From positions 62,001 to 126,000 of the forward strand of contig NZ_FNEN01000001.1 of the NCBI RefSeq assembly GCF_900100185.1: a stretch of 64,000 nt of DNA, given 5' to 3'. The notes below the pieces were generated by a model, which had not been told where the DNA came from, did no database searches, and saw nothing but the letters and a program-made list of their open reading frames with translations. This document shows, piece by piece, positions 10,701-19,471 of the stretch. The DNA is from Natribacillus halophilus. GTDB lineage: Bacteria; Bacillota; Bacilli; Bacillales; Marinococcaceae. Every line of letters begins with the position of its first letter. Within the stretch, counting starts at the first letter, position 1. The position numbers and the translations under genes are program-made.

Positions 10701-11173
10701 TTATCCTGTAAGCTTCCCGTTTGCTTTACCTGTTCCCAATGCTCGAGCTTTTCCGTAATGAGTTCGGGGGTTATCGCCTGACGTCTCAACTCCGTTACCA
10801 TTTTCTCCATTTCCTGTATAAAACCATCCGTGTCGGCCGCTTTTCTGAACACACGGAAGTCTTGTTTAACTTCTTCTACAATTTTGCGTAAAAGCATGTG
10901 AATGCCTGCCCGCTGTAAATGTTCTCTCGTACTTCCTCCTGTTTCCTGCAGGACGCGTAAAGCAAGGCGGGAGAAACTCATGACGTGAGCCCGTGAGAGC
11001 CCCCCGGTCCGGATCGTCAGTTGATACTCGACTTGAAAGGTCATTTGTTCCGGAACGAGATAAAGAATCGGAGGACCATCGACCGCCTCGTCAGATAACT
11101 TCTGCTCCACTTCATTCAGAAGTGTCGTCGTTTTCCCGCTGCCGCTTCTGCCTAGATAAAAACGCGGTTCCAT
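7700..11173 (-). CDS. addB: ATP-dependent helicase/nuclease subunit B (AddB)
   Basis: Partner of AddA, with a degenerate helicase and an iron-sulphur nuclease domain; 1157 aa from the ATG at 11173. A GTG six bases upstream (11179) is also in frame, but the AAAGGTG site fits the ATG better. Seen: GRSGSGKT near the N-terminus, and the nuclease motif IIDYKSSAQ in the C-terminal third. Four cysteines suit the 4Fe-4S staple: one in CAFRHFSTYGL, three in CTYCPFASVC close to the C-terminus. First gene of the repair operon. The upstream gap holds degenerate GTCAGA-type repeats. Confidence 0.96.
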   Translation of the reverse strand: MEPRFYLGRSGSGKTTTLLNEVEQKLSDEAVDGPPILYLVPEQMTFQVEYQLTIRTGGLSRAHVMSFSRLALRVLQETGGSTREHLQRAGIHMLLRKIVEEVKQDFRVFRKAADTDGFIQEMEKMVTELRRQAITPELITEKLEHWEQVKQTGSLQDKLHDIALVYERFEETFHGTYMNTEEALKQLIHQLPDSEWLQGASVYIDGFYDFSPQELLVVESLFTKADELTVALPLDHVPSQEISPNELSRFYLPAKTYTKITSLAQKHGYSWKVFTRFATKRFREKRLAQLEQAGQTSDTGSNALHIYEAVNRRAEVEGVARKIIELVRDHGYHYRDIAILIRDGRPYEEWLKRVFSRLDIPMFLDEKRSMMHHPVVELIRSTLEIIEKNWPFEAVFRALKTDLLFPVHSNWDTWRERVDELENYALAHGIYGNKWKETQRWPYRRHRNVLEAREQTDMEKKIEDRINDTRHALITPLLNLEERIKSARSVRDRCEALYLFFEDLQLPEKIEDIRHQAVADGALEIAAEHDQVWENVMDLLDQFVDAAGNDKLSLFYFNRMMDAGLESMQFALVPPAIDQVTVADMERSRLPDVHVTFIIGANEGILPAKPEEEGLIRDRERAQLEDTGISIGPSANERLWDEPFYLYMAEASPSDLLIYTYALADEDGKTLLPSPVIGRLQEQFPDIEISLMQAEALSETEKKQLSFINHPEQAMEELAMQLQQWQSGEDIPTVWWDVYHWFIEKPEWHDRLRTALGSLFYRNRAAPLEKETTSSLYGDEIQTSVSRMELFQQCAFRHFSTYGLGLKERDVYKLEAPDIGELFHAALKDVAEVVRENELAWSDLSDDDCRQIARDTVGNILPHIQRNILFSSNRHAYLSKKLEDVIVHTTKTMRTQARASSFEPIGLEVTFGEQTGDIPTYSFRLNNGIHMSLRGRIDRVDRADDNFLRIIDYKSSAQKLRFSDVYHGLSLQMPVYLDVILNSAEEWLGQDANIGGMFYFHVHNPVIEADEGMSNEQIAEEWFKKFKMQGWLPEDKRIAALMDQTIENGGRSAIIPAYIKKDGEFSKSSSSVLQKEDFASLRSYLHTKLKDIGETMTGGAVEVDPYRTDKNEIACTYCPFASVCQFDPTLPSNDYRFLPTLTPEETIERMKREGEQS

Positions 11174-11179
11174 ATTCAC

Positions 11180-11300
11180 CTTTCCTTTCCGAATATCAGA
11201 TATCAGATGCCGGATGCCTGAGAACAGACATCGGCAGCCGGAAGCCAGAAGATGACGCCACGTTTACTTTTTCCGGCCTCCGGCCTCAGAAATCTGACCT
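11180..11300. repeat. Degenerate GTCAGA/CCGGA short-word repeats between htrA-like gene and addB
   Basis: The gap is built from recurring short words. On the minus strand one reads AGAGGTCAGA, then GGCCGGAGGCCGG, then CTTCTGGCTTCCGG, and later GGCATCTGATATCTGATA. The repeats start inside the last codons of the htrA-like gene and run to just before the addB ribosome binding site. A second patch with the same words lies at 25455-25502. I see no protein or standard RNA in it. Confidence 0.6.
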
Positions 11301-12143
11301 CTGGAGTTGCCACACTTCATCGGTGGGAACCATCAATCCCACCCTTCCCCCCTGGCCCGGGGGTGGCTGTCTCGTTGCATAAATGACGCCGACGACCTCG
11401 CCGTCGTCATTGATGGCCGGACTTCCGCTGTTACCCCGATACGTCGGTGCGGAAATGGTCGTTGGGTTCCCGGTGTCCAAAATCTCTCCCTCATTGGCAA
11501 TACCTGTAAAATTAAGGGGGTTTCCGATAATCGTAATGTTCGTTCCTTCTTCGGTCTCAGCTCCTTCAGGCTGAAGCTGGAGGGGATCGACAGCAATATC
11601 CTCTTCGATTTCGATCAAAGCCAGATCCACATCTTCGGACTGACTTACGATACTCGCTTCATATGCAGAACCGTCATGTAAGGATACCCCGATCTGAAAT
11701 GCATCTTCCACCACATGACGGTTCGTAGCAATAAGGCCGTCATCGTCAATGAAAAAGCCGGTACCTCGGGCTGAAGCACCCGGTTGCTCCACTTGCAGCG
11801 TCACGACCGACTCCCGCCATTCGGCGACATCTTCATCCTGGGATAATTCATAGGAGGTCGTTAAAAAGTCGACGACGTCAGGCTGAATGAATTGAACGAG
11901 CGTGCTAACCCCCTGAAAGATAAGCAAAAAAGAAGCAAAGATGATCCCGAGTTTCATCCAGCGCTTTTTGCCTCTCTTTTTCTTCATCGTTATTTCATCA
12001 TCCACTTCCTCACGCAGAAAGGCTTCCAGCGGGGGCTCTTCCGGCGGGATATCATCGTCTTCGCTGTCCTCGCCTTCCTCTTCCTCCCACAGGAATTCGT
12101 CTTCATCATGTCTGTCGTTATCGCGATGATTGTCTCGATCCAT
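11286..12143 (-). CDS. Membrane-anchored HtrA/trypsin-like serine protease
   Basis: Probable cell-surface quality-control protease, 285 aa. The N-terminal 75 or so residues are very acidic (runs of E and D) and cytoplasmic. One transmembrane segment follows (GIIFASFLLIFQGVSTLV), then a trypsin-fold domain outside the cell. The triad is visible: His in NRHVV, Asp in DVDLALI, Ser in RGNSGSPAI. There is no PDZ domain, so it is shorter than classical HtrA/DegP. I use the ATG at 12143 (GGGAGA site upstream); the frame is open 15 codons further. The last residues (RSDF) are encoded by the GTCAGA-type repeat, suggesting the natural 3' end was altered. Confidence 0.85.
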   Translation of the reverse strand: MDRDNHRDNDRHDEDEFLWEEEEGEDSEDDDIPPEEPPLEAFLREEVDDEITMKKKRGKKRWMKLGIIFASFLLIFQGVSTLVQFIQPDVVDFLTTSYELSQDEDVAEWRESVVTLQVEQPGASARGTGFFIDDDGLIATNRHVVEDAFQIGVSLHDGSAYEASIVSQSEDVDLALIEIEEDIAVDPLQLQPEGAETEEGTNITIIGNPLNFTGIANEGEILDTGNPTTISAPTYRGNSGSPAINDDGEVVGVIYATRQPPPGQGGRVGLMVPTDEVWQLQRSDF

Positions 12144-12200
12144 ATTTAAACGATCTCCCTTGGCGTTGTGCGCACGGATGAAGAACATATGTTTCTTATT

Positions 12201-12230
12201 ATCATAACATAATGATAAAAACTATGCCAA
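12201..12230 (-). promoter_or_regulatory. Candidate sigma-A promoter for the HtrA-like gene
   Basis: On the minus strand TTGGCA (12225-12230) and TATGAT (12201-12206) are separated by 18 bp, about 60 bp upstream of the chosen start codon. This is inference from consensus match only. Confidence 0.45.
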
Positions 12231-12247
12231 CGATTTGCCGGACTCGT

Positions 12248-12340
12248 TAAAGAAAACTTGGCTTATCGCCAATTTATGGCGAAAGCCTTAGTTGTACTTA
12301 TGCAAGATAAGAAAGTAGAACTTTCTTATATGCCGAAAAA
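12248..12340 (+). repeat. Intergenic two-hairpin repeat, copy 1
   Basis: Begins TAAAGAAAACTTGGCTTATC and ends near the second hairpin arm CTTTCTTA followed by TGCC. Divergent copy: the first hairpin is altered (CGCCAATTTATGGCG). Its A-rich right end is the T-tract (minus strand) of the terminator at 12334-12364. Confidence 0.8.
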
Positions 12341-12364
12341 ACGGCTGCCGTTTAAGCAGCCGTT
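12334..12364 (-). terminator. Intrinsic terminator of the 66-aa gene
   Basis: Stem AACGGCTGC (12340-12348) with GCAGCCGTT (12356-12364), followed on the minus strand by a run of T. The T-run coincides with the end of repeat copy 1. Confidence 0.75.
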
Positions 12365-12368
12365 CCCC

Positions 12369-12569
12369 TCACTCGCGAAAATAGTCCTTTTTAAAACCGC
12401 CGATGATTCCCGTGTCATCGACGATGAAATAGAATTCCTGCGTTTCATTTTTCACATCATACGTCTTTCCGGGCGTGAGCACCCGGTCAACTTTGTATTT
12501 CGCCGCGTTGGCATGAACACACGTAATCGTTTTAATCGGTTCTTTATTTTGCCATACGAGATGCTGCAT
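12369..12569 (-). CDS. Small conserved protein, DUF6501-like (66 aa)
   Basis: Small soluble protein of unknown function. The segment with RVLTPGKTYDVKN and FIVDDTG looks like a short conserved Bacillaceae family I associate with DUF6501; I am not certain of that name. It lies 11 bp downstream of the 162-aa gene on the same strand, so the two are probably co-transcribed. It has a GGGG site at the usual distance and its own terminator directly after the stop. Confidence 0.7.
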   Translation of the reverse strand: MQHLVWQNKEPIKTITCVHANAAKYKVDRVLTPGKTYDVKNETQEFYFIVDDTGIIGGFKKDYFRE

Positions 12570-12580
12570 ATACGTCGCCC

Positions 12581-13069
12581 CTACTCATAATGATAACTAA
12601 GCTCCGGTAAGTGCTCCAATATAAACTGAGCCTTTACAGGATCTGCTTTTAAATTAAAGCGTTTGTAATAGGTTAGCACTTTATCAAAATGATGCGCCAT
12701 CTGTTTATTGTCATGAAATATGCGTTCGAAGGCTTCATCTGCCAACATAAACGCCGCCACAAAGTCACTAAACGGAATGACATAAAAAGACGTTTCATTT
12801 TGCAACGACGTACACTGGGACATTTCCCGCGCCTGTTCCCGGAAGAAAGAAGCCACTTCCTCGATATAACTGCGGTGTGATTCAGTGACACGGGCGGCCT
12901 TATTATCATAAAACTGTGTAAGCTCCCGAAAAAAGGTAATAAAGAATGGAAGATCTTCACGCTTTATGTTTAAATCAAACCCGGCTTCCTTGATTCGCGG
13001 CCAGGTCATCGGTTCCATGCTGTGATTGAGTGAACGAAGATAGAAATAGCGTTTAGGGGTACTATTCAT
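12581..13069 (-). CDS. Uncharacterised protein, 162 aa
   Basis: Not recognised. Start taken at the ATG at 13069 (GAGGGAG site, residues MNSTPKRYFYLRS); the frame is open further upstream, but that part would lie in repeat copy 2. The protein is soluble, rich in Phe, His and Tyr, predicted mostly helical, with no signal peptide. It is followed after 11 bp by the 66-aa gene. No function can be assigned. Confidence 0.7.
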   Translation of the reverse strand: MNSTPKRYFYLRSLNHSMEPMTWPRIKEAGFDLNIKREDLPFFITFFRELTQFYDNKAARVTESHRSYIEEVASFFREQAREMSQCTSLQNETSFYVIPFSDFVAAFMLADEAFERIFHDNKQMAHHFDKVLTYYKRFNLKADPVKAQFILEHLPELSYHYE

Positions 13070-13094
13070 GGTGCTCCCTCCCAACGAATGATCG

Positions 13095-13169
13095 GTAAAG
13101 AAAACTTGGCTTATCGCCAAGCCTTTAAGGCGATAAGCCTTAGTTGCACTTATGCAGGATAAGAAAGTC
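13095..13169 (+). repeat. Intergenic two-hairpin repeat, copy 2 (right end missing)
   Basis: First hairpin complete: GGCTTATCGCC pairs with GGCGATAAGCC. The copy breaks off after AAGAAAGT, so the second hairpin has lost its 3' arm. It lies directly upstream of the 162-aa minus-strand gene, in a 354-bp gap shared with copy 3. Confidence 0.85.
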
Positions 13170-13250
13170 ACACGAATAATGTTTTTCCAGAATGATATTG
13201 ATTATCGTTATTATACCATGAGAAGGAGCAGAAAAAAATAGTTTAGCCAT

Positions 13251-13350
13251 TAAAGAAAACTTGGCTTACCGCCAAGCCTTTAAGGCGATAAGCCTTAGTT
13301 GCACTTATGCAGGATAAGAAAGTGGTTTATACTTTCTTACCTGCCAAAAA
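13251..13350 (+). repeat. Intergenic two-hairpin repeat, copy 3 (full length)
   Basis: Full copy of the long form: hairpin 1 GGCTTACCGCC/GGCGATAAGCC, linker TTAGTTGCACTTATGCAGG, hairpin 2 AAGAAAGT/ACTTTCTT, right end CTGCCAAAAAA. The terminal A-run forms the T-tract of the minus-strand terminator at 13345-13374. Confidence 0.88.
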
Positions 13351-13374
13351 ACGAGAACTCCCGATAGGGAGTTC
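13345..13374 (-). terminator. Intrinsic terminator of the 137-aa gene
   Basis: Perfect 8-bp stem GAACTCCC (13355-13362) and GGGAGTTC (13367-13374) with a 4-nt loop, followed on the minus strand by TCGTTTTTT. The T-run is shared with repeat copy 3. Confidence 0.8.
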
Positions 13375-13423
13375 CCATGCCGGCGTTAGTACAAAACGCC
13401 ACCTTATCGTGAAATCAATGCTT

Positions 13424-13837
13424 TTACAAACAGTTTAAGCGCCGAATGTCACCTATCATATCAACGAGCGCGGAGTCGTTGAAGTGGGTGTTGCTCAGTT
13501 CTTCTTTGCACAGATAAATGTGCAAGGTGTCACGGTCAGGTTTCTGTTCCAGGTAGACACCGGTGACGTCGGAATCATCATCCGAAATAATGTCCATTTC
13601 CAGTTTTTCGGCAATAGCCTCGAGCTGGAATTGGCCCTTGGGCATATCGACATTAATGGTGAGGTGTTCCGGTGTATTTTCGGAAATAAGCCCCCACTTC
13701 GTTCCTTTCCAGGAACGGCATCCTGTTCGGCTATTCAGCACAATCCCTTCATGTTGATCCTGGGAAAGCCGAGTGTTAGACCAGCCTCGCATTTGAATAG
13801 CCGCACATAGTTCCATTGCCTTTGATTGTACACGCAT
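13424..13837 (-). CDS. Uncharacterised protein, 137 aa
   Basis: Not recognised. It has a very strong ribosome binding site (AAGGAGGG, 6 bp before the ATG at 13837) and its own terminator, so it is likely expressed. Soluble, mixed alpha/beta, with a WKGTKWG segment and an acidic stretch DDDSDVTG in the middle. It sits alone between hairpin-rich intergenic regions, with nothing in the context to suggest a role. Confidence 0.75.
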   Translation of the reverse strand: MRVQSKAMELCAAIQMRGWSNTRLSQDQHEGIVLNSRTGCRSWKGTKWGLISENTPEHLTINVDMPKGQFQLEAIAEKLEMDIISDDDSDVTGVYLEQKPDRDTLHIYLCKEELSNTHFNDSALVDMIGDIRRLNCL

Positions 13838-14057
13838 GTCAATCCCTCCTTAAAAATTTAGGCAGTTGCCATTGACGTGTGCATCGTAATAATGCGACTA
13901 AAATGTGAGACTTTAGAAAATAAAGTCTACAATACATATCTCCTGGTGGGATGCATTGCAGGTAGAATTATAATAACACAATTCACCAATTTTGAAACCA
14001 CATTTTTTAAGTTTTTTTAAATTTCCTCTGCAAAAGGCGGGAATCCAGTGACATCCT

Positions 14058-14132
14058 CTCGGTATTAAAATACCGAGCATCCGAAAGACCTTGCCATTCA
14101 TCCCCTTATTCAAATAAGGGGATGAATGGCAA
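14058..14132. repeat. Two consecutive near-perfect palindromes
   Basis: In the 352-bp gap before odhB. Palindrome 1: CTCGGTATT (14058-14066) and AATACCGAG (14069-14077), 2-nt loop. Palindrome 2: 20-bp perfect arms at 14091-14110 and 14113-14132 (key words TTGCCATTC, ATCCCCTTATT), 2-nt loop. They are separate from the odhB terminator that follows. The small frame that runs through them is not convincing as a gene. Confidence 0.8.
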
Positions 14133-14140
14133 TTGGCCGT

Positions 14141-14165
14141 AAAAAAAGCGCCCGAAAAAGGGCGC
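14141..14165 (-). terminator. Intrinsic terminator of odhA-odhB
   Basis: Minus-strand stem GCGCCC / GGGCGC (arms 14160-14165 and 14148-14153), 6-nt loop, followed by seven T (14141-14147), 25 bp after the odhB stop. Confidence 0.85.
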
Positions 14166-14189
14166 CCATGAGACGTGGAAAGTTTGCCT

Positions 14190-15485
14190 TTAGCCTTCCA
14201 ACAATAGATCTTCCGGCTCTTCGAGCAACTGCTTCAATGTGACGAGAAAGCTTACAGCTTCTTTTCCGTCGACGATACGGTGATCATAAGATAAAGCGGT
14301 ATACATCATTGGCCGGTTCTCCATTCGCTCCTTATCAATAGCTACCGGGCGATATTGGATCGTATGCATGCCGAGGATGCCGACCTGTGGTGAATTCAGG
14401 ATAGGCGTGGATAATAACGAGCCGAACACGCCACCGTTAGTGATCGTAAATGTTCCGCCGGACAGATCATCCAGGCCTAGTTTGTTGTCGCGGGCCTTTT
14501 CCGAGAGACGGCCGATCTCATCCTCAATCCCGGCAAAGCTTAAGCGATCGGCATCGCGTACGACCGGCACGACAAGTCCTTGATCTGTGGATACAGCCAT
14601 ACCGATATCATAAAACTGCTTTTTAACAACCTCTGTTCCCTGGATTTCCGCGTTGAGGAGCGGATAGTGTTTAAGGGCGCCAATCACACCTTTAGTGAAA
14701 AAGGACATGATACCCAGTTTTGTCCCGTCGTGCTTCTCCTGGAACGATTCTTTTTTACGTTTGCGTAAGTCCATAATCGCGGACATGTCCACTTCATTAA
14801 ACGTGGTTAACATGGCGGTGGATTGCTGGACGTCTACGAGGCGATTCGCGATCGTTTGACGGCGTCTCGACATGCGCTCGCGCTCGATCGGTTTTCCGCC
14901 AAACTCATCTTCGGGTTCCTGCTTTTCAGGGGCACTTTTTTGTGCTGATGCTTGCTGTTTTTGCGCTTCCTTGTTCGACTCGTAGGATTCAATGTCTTCT
15001 TTTCGTACGCGCCCGAGAGGATCGCGCACCGGGACATCATCGAGATTGATCCCTTTTTCTCTCGCGAGTTTGCGGGCAGCCGGAGAGGCGACGACATGAT
15101 CCGACGAGTCATCCCCGCTATCCTCTTCGGTACTTTTTTCTTCCGGCTCGGCTTCTGTCTTTTCAGGTTGTGTCGTTTTCTCTGGTTCTTTTTCTTCTTG
15201 TTTGCTTTCAGTGGTCTCTTCGCCAGAACTTTCGCTGCTGCCTTCCGTCGCGTTTTCGTCGAGGGTGGCTACGGCGTCACCGACGGATACGTCGTCACCG
15301 ACGTCGCTCAACAATTTTTGCAAGACGCCTGACTGTTCTGCGGTGAGTTCGATATTGACCTTATCGGTTTCAAGCTCGGCCACGGCTTCGCCTTTCTCCA
15401 CGAAGTCGCCCGGTTCTTTCATCCATTCGGCAATCGTGCCTTCGGTCACTGATTCTGCGAGTTCTGGTACTTTGATTTCTGCCAT
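14190..15485 (-). CDS. odhB: 2-oxoglutarate dehydrogenase E2, dihydrolipoyl succinyltransferase
   Basis: Core subunit of the 2-oxoglutarate dehydrogenase complex; moves the succinyl group from E1 to CoA in the TCA cycle. 431 aa. Lipoyl domain with Lys42 in ETDKVNIEL, then an acidic Glu/Ser/Thr linker (about residues 85-135). A peripheral-subunit-binding domain follows ([13 protein letters not shown]), then the catalytic domain ending with [11 protein letters not shown]. The start is 1 bp after the odhA stop, so the genes are one operon. The E3 gene (lpd) is not in the window. Confidence 0.97.
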   Translation of the reverse strand: MAEIKVPELAESVTEGTIAEWMKEPGDFVEKGEAVAELETDKVNIELTAEQSGVLQKLLSDVGDDVSVGDAVATLDENATEGSSESSGEETTESKQEEKEPEKTTQPEKTEAEPEEKSTEEDSGDDSSDHVVASPAARKLAREKGINLDDVPVRDPLGRVRKEDIESYESNKEAQKQQASAQKSAPEKQEPEDEFGGKPIERERMSRRRQTIANRLVDVQQSTAMLTTFNEVDMSAIMDLRKRKKESFQEKHDGTKLGIMSFFTKGVIGALKHYPLLNAEIQGTEVVKKQFYDIGMAVSTDQGLVVPVVRDADRLSFAGIEDEIGRLSEKARDNKLGLDDLSGGTFTITNGGVFGSLLSTPILNSPQVGILGMHTIQYRPVAIDKERMENRPMMYTALSYDHRIVDGKEAVSFLVTLKQLLEEPEDLLLEG

Positions 15486-15486
15486 T

Positions 15487-18321
15487 CTAGCTTCTCCCTT
15501 CTTTTAGGCCCAACGCATCATTGATAATTCTTTGCTGTTCTCTTTTATGCACATTCGGATCGCCTTCTGATGGGCTGGAACGGCGTCTGCGGCCGATATA
15601 TTCAATATCGATGTCTGACGGTAATGTTTCGCGAAGGTACGGTTCAATGTAACCCCAGGCACCCATGTTTTTCGGCTCTTCCTGGACCCATTTGACGTGT
15701 TTAACATTGTTATATCGTGAAAGCACAGCTTCAATATCTTCTTTTGGATACGGATACAATTCTTCGACTCTCACGATGTGAAAACGGCTCGTATCTACGT
15801 CGTCATCGATATTTTCGTTTAGATCGATGGATATTTTTCCGCTGCAGAAAATGAGTGTCTCCACTTCATCTTCCTGCCCGCTCGTTTTCGGATCTTCGAG
15901 GGTTGCTGAAAACTTCCCGTCCGTAAACGCCTCATAACTGTCGGCAATCGTTTGATTCCTCAGGAGGCTTTTCGGGGTCATCAAGACGAGCGGCCTGACT
16001 TCATCCATCTCCAGGGTAGCTGCCTGACGCCGTAACAAATGGAAGTATTGGGAAGTGTTCGTCGCGTTGACAACGTTCCAGTTGTTCTCGGCTGCGAGAG
16101 ACAGGAAGCGTTCCAAACGGGCGCTGGAATGTTCGGGTCCTGCACCTTCATAGCCATGGGGCAATAGCAGGACGATACCTGAGCGTTGACCCCACTTCGC
16201 TCTCCCGGCTGATATGAATTGATCGAAGATGACCTGGGCGGCATTGTTGAAATCCCCATATTGCGCTTCCCAGAGGACCAATGTATCAGGCGCCTGAACG
16301 TTATAGCCATACTCGAATCCAACGACGGCGGCTTCTGACAAAGGACTGTTATGAAGAGCAAACGAAGCTTTGGCCGTCGAAAGCGTGTGCATGGGAGAAT
16401 AGTTTTCTCCGGTCTCGGCATCGTGCAGGATGAGGTGGCGCTGGTTAAATGTGCCACGTTCCGAATCCTGACCTGTCATTCTGATCGGCGTACCATCAGA
16501 AATAATCGAAGCGAGGGCGAGCGCTTCCGCGTGTGCCCAGTCGATGTTGCCTTCCGTAAATGCTTTTTCCCTGCGATTAAGGATACGTCTTACATTACGG
16601 AATACCGTAAATCCTTCCGGATGCTCGAGTAACTCTTCGTTTAATTGCTTCAGGCTGTCATAATCGACGCCGGTTTCAATATCGGGCAAACCTTTTTCAA
16701 TGACTTCGGGCGGTTCTGCTTCTCCCGGAGTGGGGCTCTGTCCGGACACCTTTTCATATTCTTTTTCCAGCTTTTCCTGCATCTCTTCCTGCATCGACTT
16801 GGCCTGTCCCTCTTCAATAACCCCTTCCTGTTGCAACTTATCGGCGTATATCGTTCTGGCGGTATCATGAGCACGAATCATTTCGTAGAGTTTTGGCTGG
16901 GTCGCCGCGGGTTCATCCCCTTCATTGTGGCCAAAACGACGATAACCGACTAAATCGATCAAGAAATCTTTATGAAAACGACTGCGATATTCGCAAGCCA
17001 GGCGTACGGCTGCGATACAGGCGTCGGGATCATCGGCATTCACATGGATAATGGGGATCTCGAATCCTTTAGCCAGATCACTGGCGTAGGTCGTTGATCT
17101 TGAATCGTGGGTTTCCGTCGTGAAGCCGAGCTGATTATTCGCGATGATATGGAGGGTTCCCCCGATTTGATAGCCTTTGAGCCGACTTAAATTAAGTGTC
17201 TCGGCAACGATGCCCTCACCGGGGAACGACGCGTCTCCGTGCACGAGAATGGCACCCGACCTGTTGGTTTCAACATCCGGGAATCCGATTTTATTACGGT
17301 CTTCCTGGGCTGCACGTGTCGATCCGGCGACGACGGGATTGACAAATTCCAGGTGACTCGGGTTGTTGGCGACATCCACCGTCGTATGGGTCGATGATTG
17401 ATTAAATTCCCGGTTAGCGCCTAAATGATACTTCACATCACCCGTCCAGCCGTAATTTAATGTGGAGGACCCTTCCGAAGGGGTTGTTTCCTGACTCGGA
17501 GCATTCATGAATTCCGAAAAAATAAAGTTATAGGGTTTTCCCAGGACGTGCGCGAGGGTGCTTAATCTCCCGCGATGGGCCATCCCGAGCAAAACATTAT
17601 TCGCACCTTCCTGCATGAAATGCTGAACCATTTCTTCAAGCATGGGAATCATCGTGTCAATACCCTCAACAGAAAAGCGTTTTTGTCCGAAGAAATTTTG
17701 GTGTAGGAACTGTTCAAATTTTTCGGTGGCGGTTAATCTTTCCAGGAGACTCTGTCGCTTTTCATGTGATAAATTTTCAAAAATATCACCGGACTCGACC
17801 ATTCGATTTAACCAGCCTCGTTCTTCAAGGTCGTAGACATGATCGAATTCAAACGCGATGGACTTCGTATACATCTGTTTGAGATGAACAATGGCCTCAT
17901 ACCCATCTTGTACGTGACTGGGCGCATCTTTACATAACATATCTGCAGGCATGGCTCTCAAGTCTTCTTCGTCCAGGCCATTTTCCTCGGGCTGTAAGAG
18001 AGGAGATTCTTCTCCGGGGGTGTCAAGTGGGTTCACGTCTGCCAGAATGTGGCCGAATATCCGAATATTATCGACTAGTTTCATGGCTTTGGCAATCTTG
18101 TGCATGGTGGAATGGGTCAATTCCGGTGATTCCACCTCCGCATGACCATTCAATGGCTGAGCGGCGGACGGCGCTCCGTTGGCTTGAAACCATTCTTTCA
18201 AATCATGGTCTACATCGTCCGGGTCGTGCTTATATTTTTCGTACATGTCGATCACGTAACCAAGGTTTGGTCCGTGAAATGTTTCCCAAGACTTTTCCGG
18301 CTTGGAAACGTTTCTGTCCAT
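15487..18321 (-). CDS. odhA: 2-oxoglutarate dehydrogenase E1 component
   Basis: Thiamine-diphosphate-dependent decarboxylase, 944 aa, the normal Bacillus length. Family motifs seen: [52 protein letters not shown], and the C-terminal [10 protein letters not shown]. The start at 18321 has GGAGG 9 bp upstream. The 328-bp gap upstream, shared with the divergent HAD gene, must hold the promoter, but I see no strong consensus pair. The first gene of odhAB. Confidence 0.97.
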   Translation of the reverse strand: MDRNVSKPEKSWETFHGPNLGYVIDMYEKYKHDPDDVDHDLKEWFQANGAPSAAQPLNGHAEVESPELTHSTMHKIAKAMKLVDNIRIFGHILADVNPLDTPGEESPLLQPEENGLDEEDLRAMPADMLCKDAPSHVQDGYEAIVHLKQMYTKSIAFEFDHVYDLEERGWLNRMVESGDIFENLSHEKRQSLLERLTATEKFEQFLHQNFFGQKRFSVEGIDTMIPMLEEMVQHFMQEGANNVLLGMAHRGRLSTLAHVLGKPYNFIFSEFMNAPSQETTPSEGSSTLNYGWTGDVKYHLGANREFNQSSTHTTVDVANNPSHLEFVNPVVAGSTRAAQEDRNKIGFPDVETNRSGAILVHGDASFPGEGIVAETLNLSRLKGYQIGGTLHIIANNQLGFTTETHDSRSTTYASDLAKGFEIPIIHVNADDPDACIAAVRLACEYRSRFHKDFLIDLVGYRRFGHNEGDEPAATQPKLYEMIRAHDTARTIYADKLQQEGVIEEGQAKSMQEEMQEKLEKEYEKVSGQSPTPGEAEPPEVIEKGLPDIETGVDYDSLKQLNEELLEHPEGFTVFRNVRRILNRREKAFTEGNIDWAHAEALALASIISDGTPIRMTGQDSERGTFNQRHLILHDAETGENYSPMHTLSTAKASFALHNSPLSEAAVVGFEYGYNVQAPDTLVLWEAQYGDFNNAAQVIFDQFISAGRAKWGQRSGIVLLLPHGYEGAGPEHSSARLERFLSLAAENNWNVVNATNTSQYFHLLRRQAATLEMDEVRPLVLMTPKSLLRNQTIADSYEAFTDGKFSATLEDPKTSGQEDEVETLIFCSGKISIDLNENIDDDVDTSRFHIVRVEELYPYPKEDIEAVLSRYNNVKHVKWVQEEPKNMGAWGYIEPYLRETLPSDIDIEYIGRRRRSSPSEGDPNVHKREQQRIINDALGLKEGRS

Positions 18322-18649
18322 CTGCTACTACCTCCAGGTACACGTGTTTGCTTTTAATGGATAGGTTGTCAGTTTTTGAGGCGTGGTCAGTATAACCGGA
18401 TTCCGGTATCATCACTCTCCTAAATTTTCCTTAGGGGAATCGCGAGTTGCTACCCCCGCTTATATAGTGTCTTGATCAGTGACCTTACCTAAAAGTCATC
18501 ATGTATTCACATTTTTTATTCTAACATGGTCTGTAAGAGGATACAAAAGAAAGCGGACTGGGCGATGGTGCCTGTAGCGTCATGCTGTTAGGAACGTTCT
18601 CCCCTGTGCTACAATATATGGCAGAATCGAATAGGAAAGGATGGGAAAA

Positions 18650-19447
18650 ATGATACATACACTTCTTTTTGATCTTGATGACACATTGATATGGGACAAA
18701 AAGAGCATCTCCGAGTCGTTGCTGGCCACATCCAACGACGCCGCTCGGCAGACGGGCATTGATAGTGGTGAGCTTATGGAAGCCGTTAAAACAGTGGCTC
18801 CGACTCTCTATGAAGAGCAATCGTTTTATCCATTAACGACCGCCCTCGGCATCAACCCCTTCGAGGGGCTGTGGGGGATGTTTGATGACATACACGATGC
18901 CCGCCTCAGGGAGATGGGGGCAAACATTGGGATGTATCAATTCGAAGTCTGGACGGAAGCGTTAAAAAAAGTCGAGGTAGACGATTTATCATTGGCCCGG
19001 GAACTCTCCAGACGATTCATCGAATATCGGGAAACGTTGCCTTATGTTTACGAAGAAACGTTTGAGGTTTTAACGAAAATGGATATTCCTTATCAACTCG
19101 CGCTCGTTACCAATGGTGCGCCCAGTTTGCAGCTGAAAAAACTGCAAATGACAAAAGCGCTGGTTCCATTTTTTGACCGTATCATTATCTCGGGGGCCTT
19201 CGGGGTTGGAAAGCCTGATTCCTCCATTTTTAGACATACCCTCACCCAGCTTGGTGCTGAAAAAGAGCAAACCGTTATGATCGGTGATAACTTGCACACG
19301 GATATCGTGGGCGGAAACCAGGCAGGCATCAAGACGATATGGGTGAATCGCGAGCAGGCGGAAAATAATACAGACATCATACCGGAAGTTGAGATCACCA
19401 CGTTGCGGGAACTGGAAGATGCTATCGGTCGTATCGACGGTTTTTAA
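18650..19447 (+). CDS. HAD-superfamily hydrolase (subfamily IA)
   Basis: Small-molecule phosphatase of the HAD fold, 265 aa. Motif I DLDDTL near the N-terminus, motif II TNGAP, motif III Lys in GVGKPDSSIF, motif IV GDNLHTDIVGG. The insert cap is helical, so it resembles YjjG/YfnB-type nucleotide or sugar phosphatases; the substrate cannot be read from sequence. I prefer the ATG at 18650 because AAGGA is well spaced for it. The ATG at 18641 sits directly on the ribosome binding site. The next gene starts 24 bp downstream. Confidence 0.88.
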   Translation: MIHTLLFDLDDTLIWDKKSISESLLATSNDAARQTGIDSGELMEAVKTVAPTLYEEQSFYPLTTALGINPFEGLWGMFDDIHDARLREMGANIGMYQFEVWTEALKKVEVDDLSLARELSRRFIEYRETLPYVYEETFEVLTKMDIPYQLALVTNGAPSLQLKKLQMTKALVPFFDRIIISGAFGVGKPDSSIFRHTLTQLGAEKEQTVMIGDNLHTDIVGGNQAGIKTIWVNREQAENNTDIIPEVEITTLRELEDAIGRIDGF

Positions 19448-19471
19448 TTTCGAAAGTTTGGGAGTGATCCC

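Noticed and set aside
13913-14113. 66-aa minus-strand frame through the palindromes
   Set aside because: It begins inside a perfect palindrome, has no ribosome site and shows no protein-like pattern.
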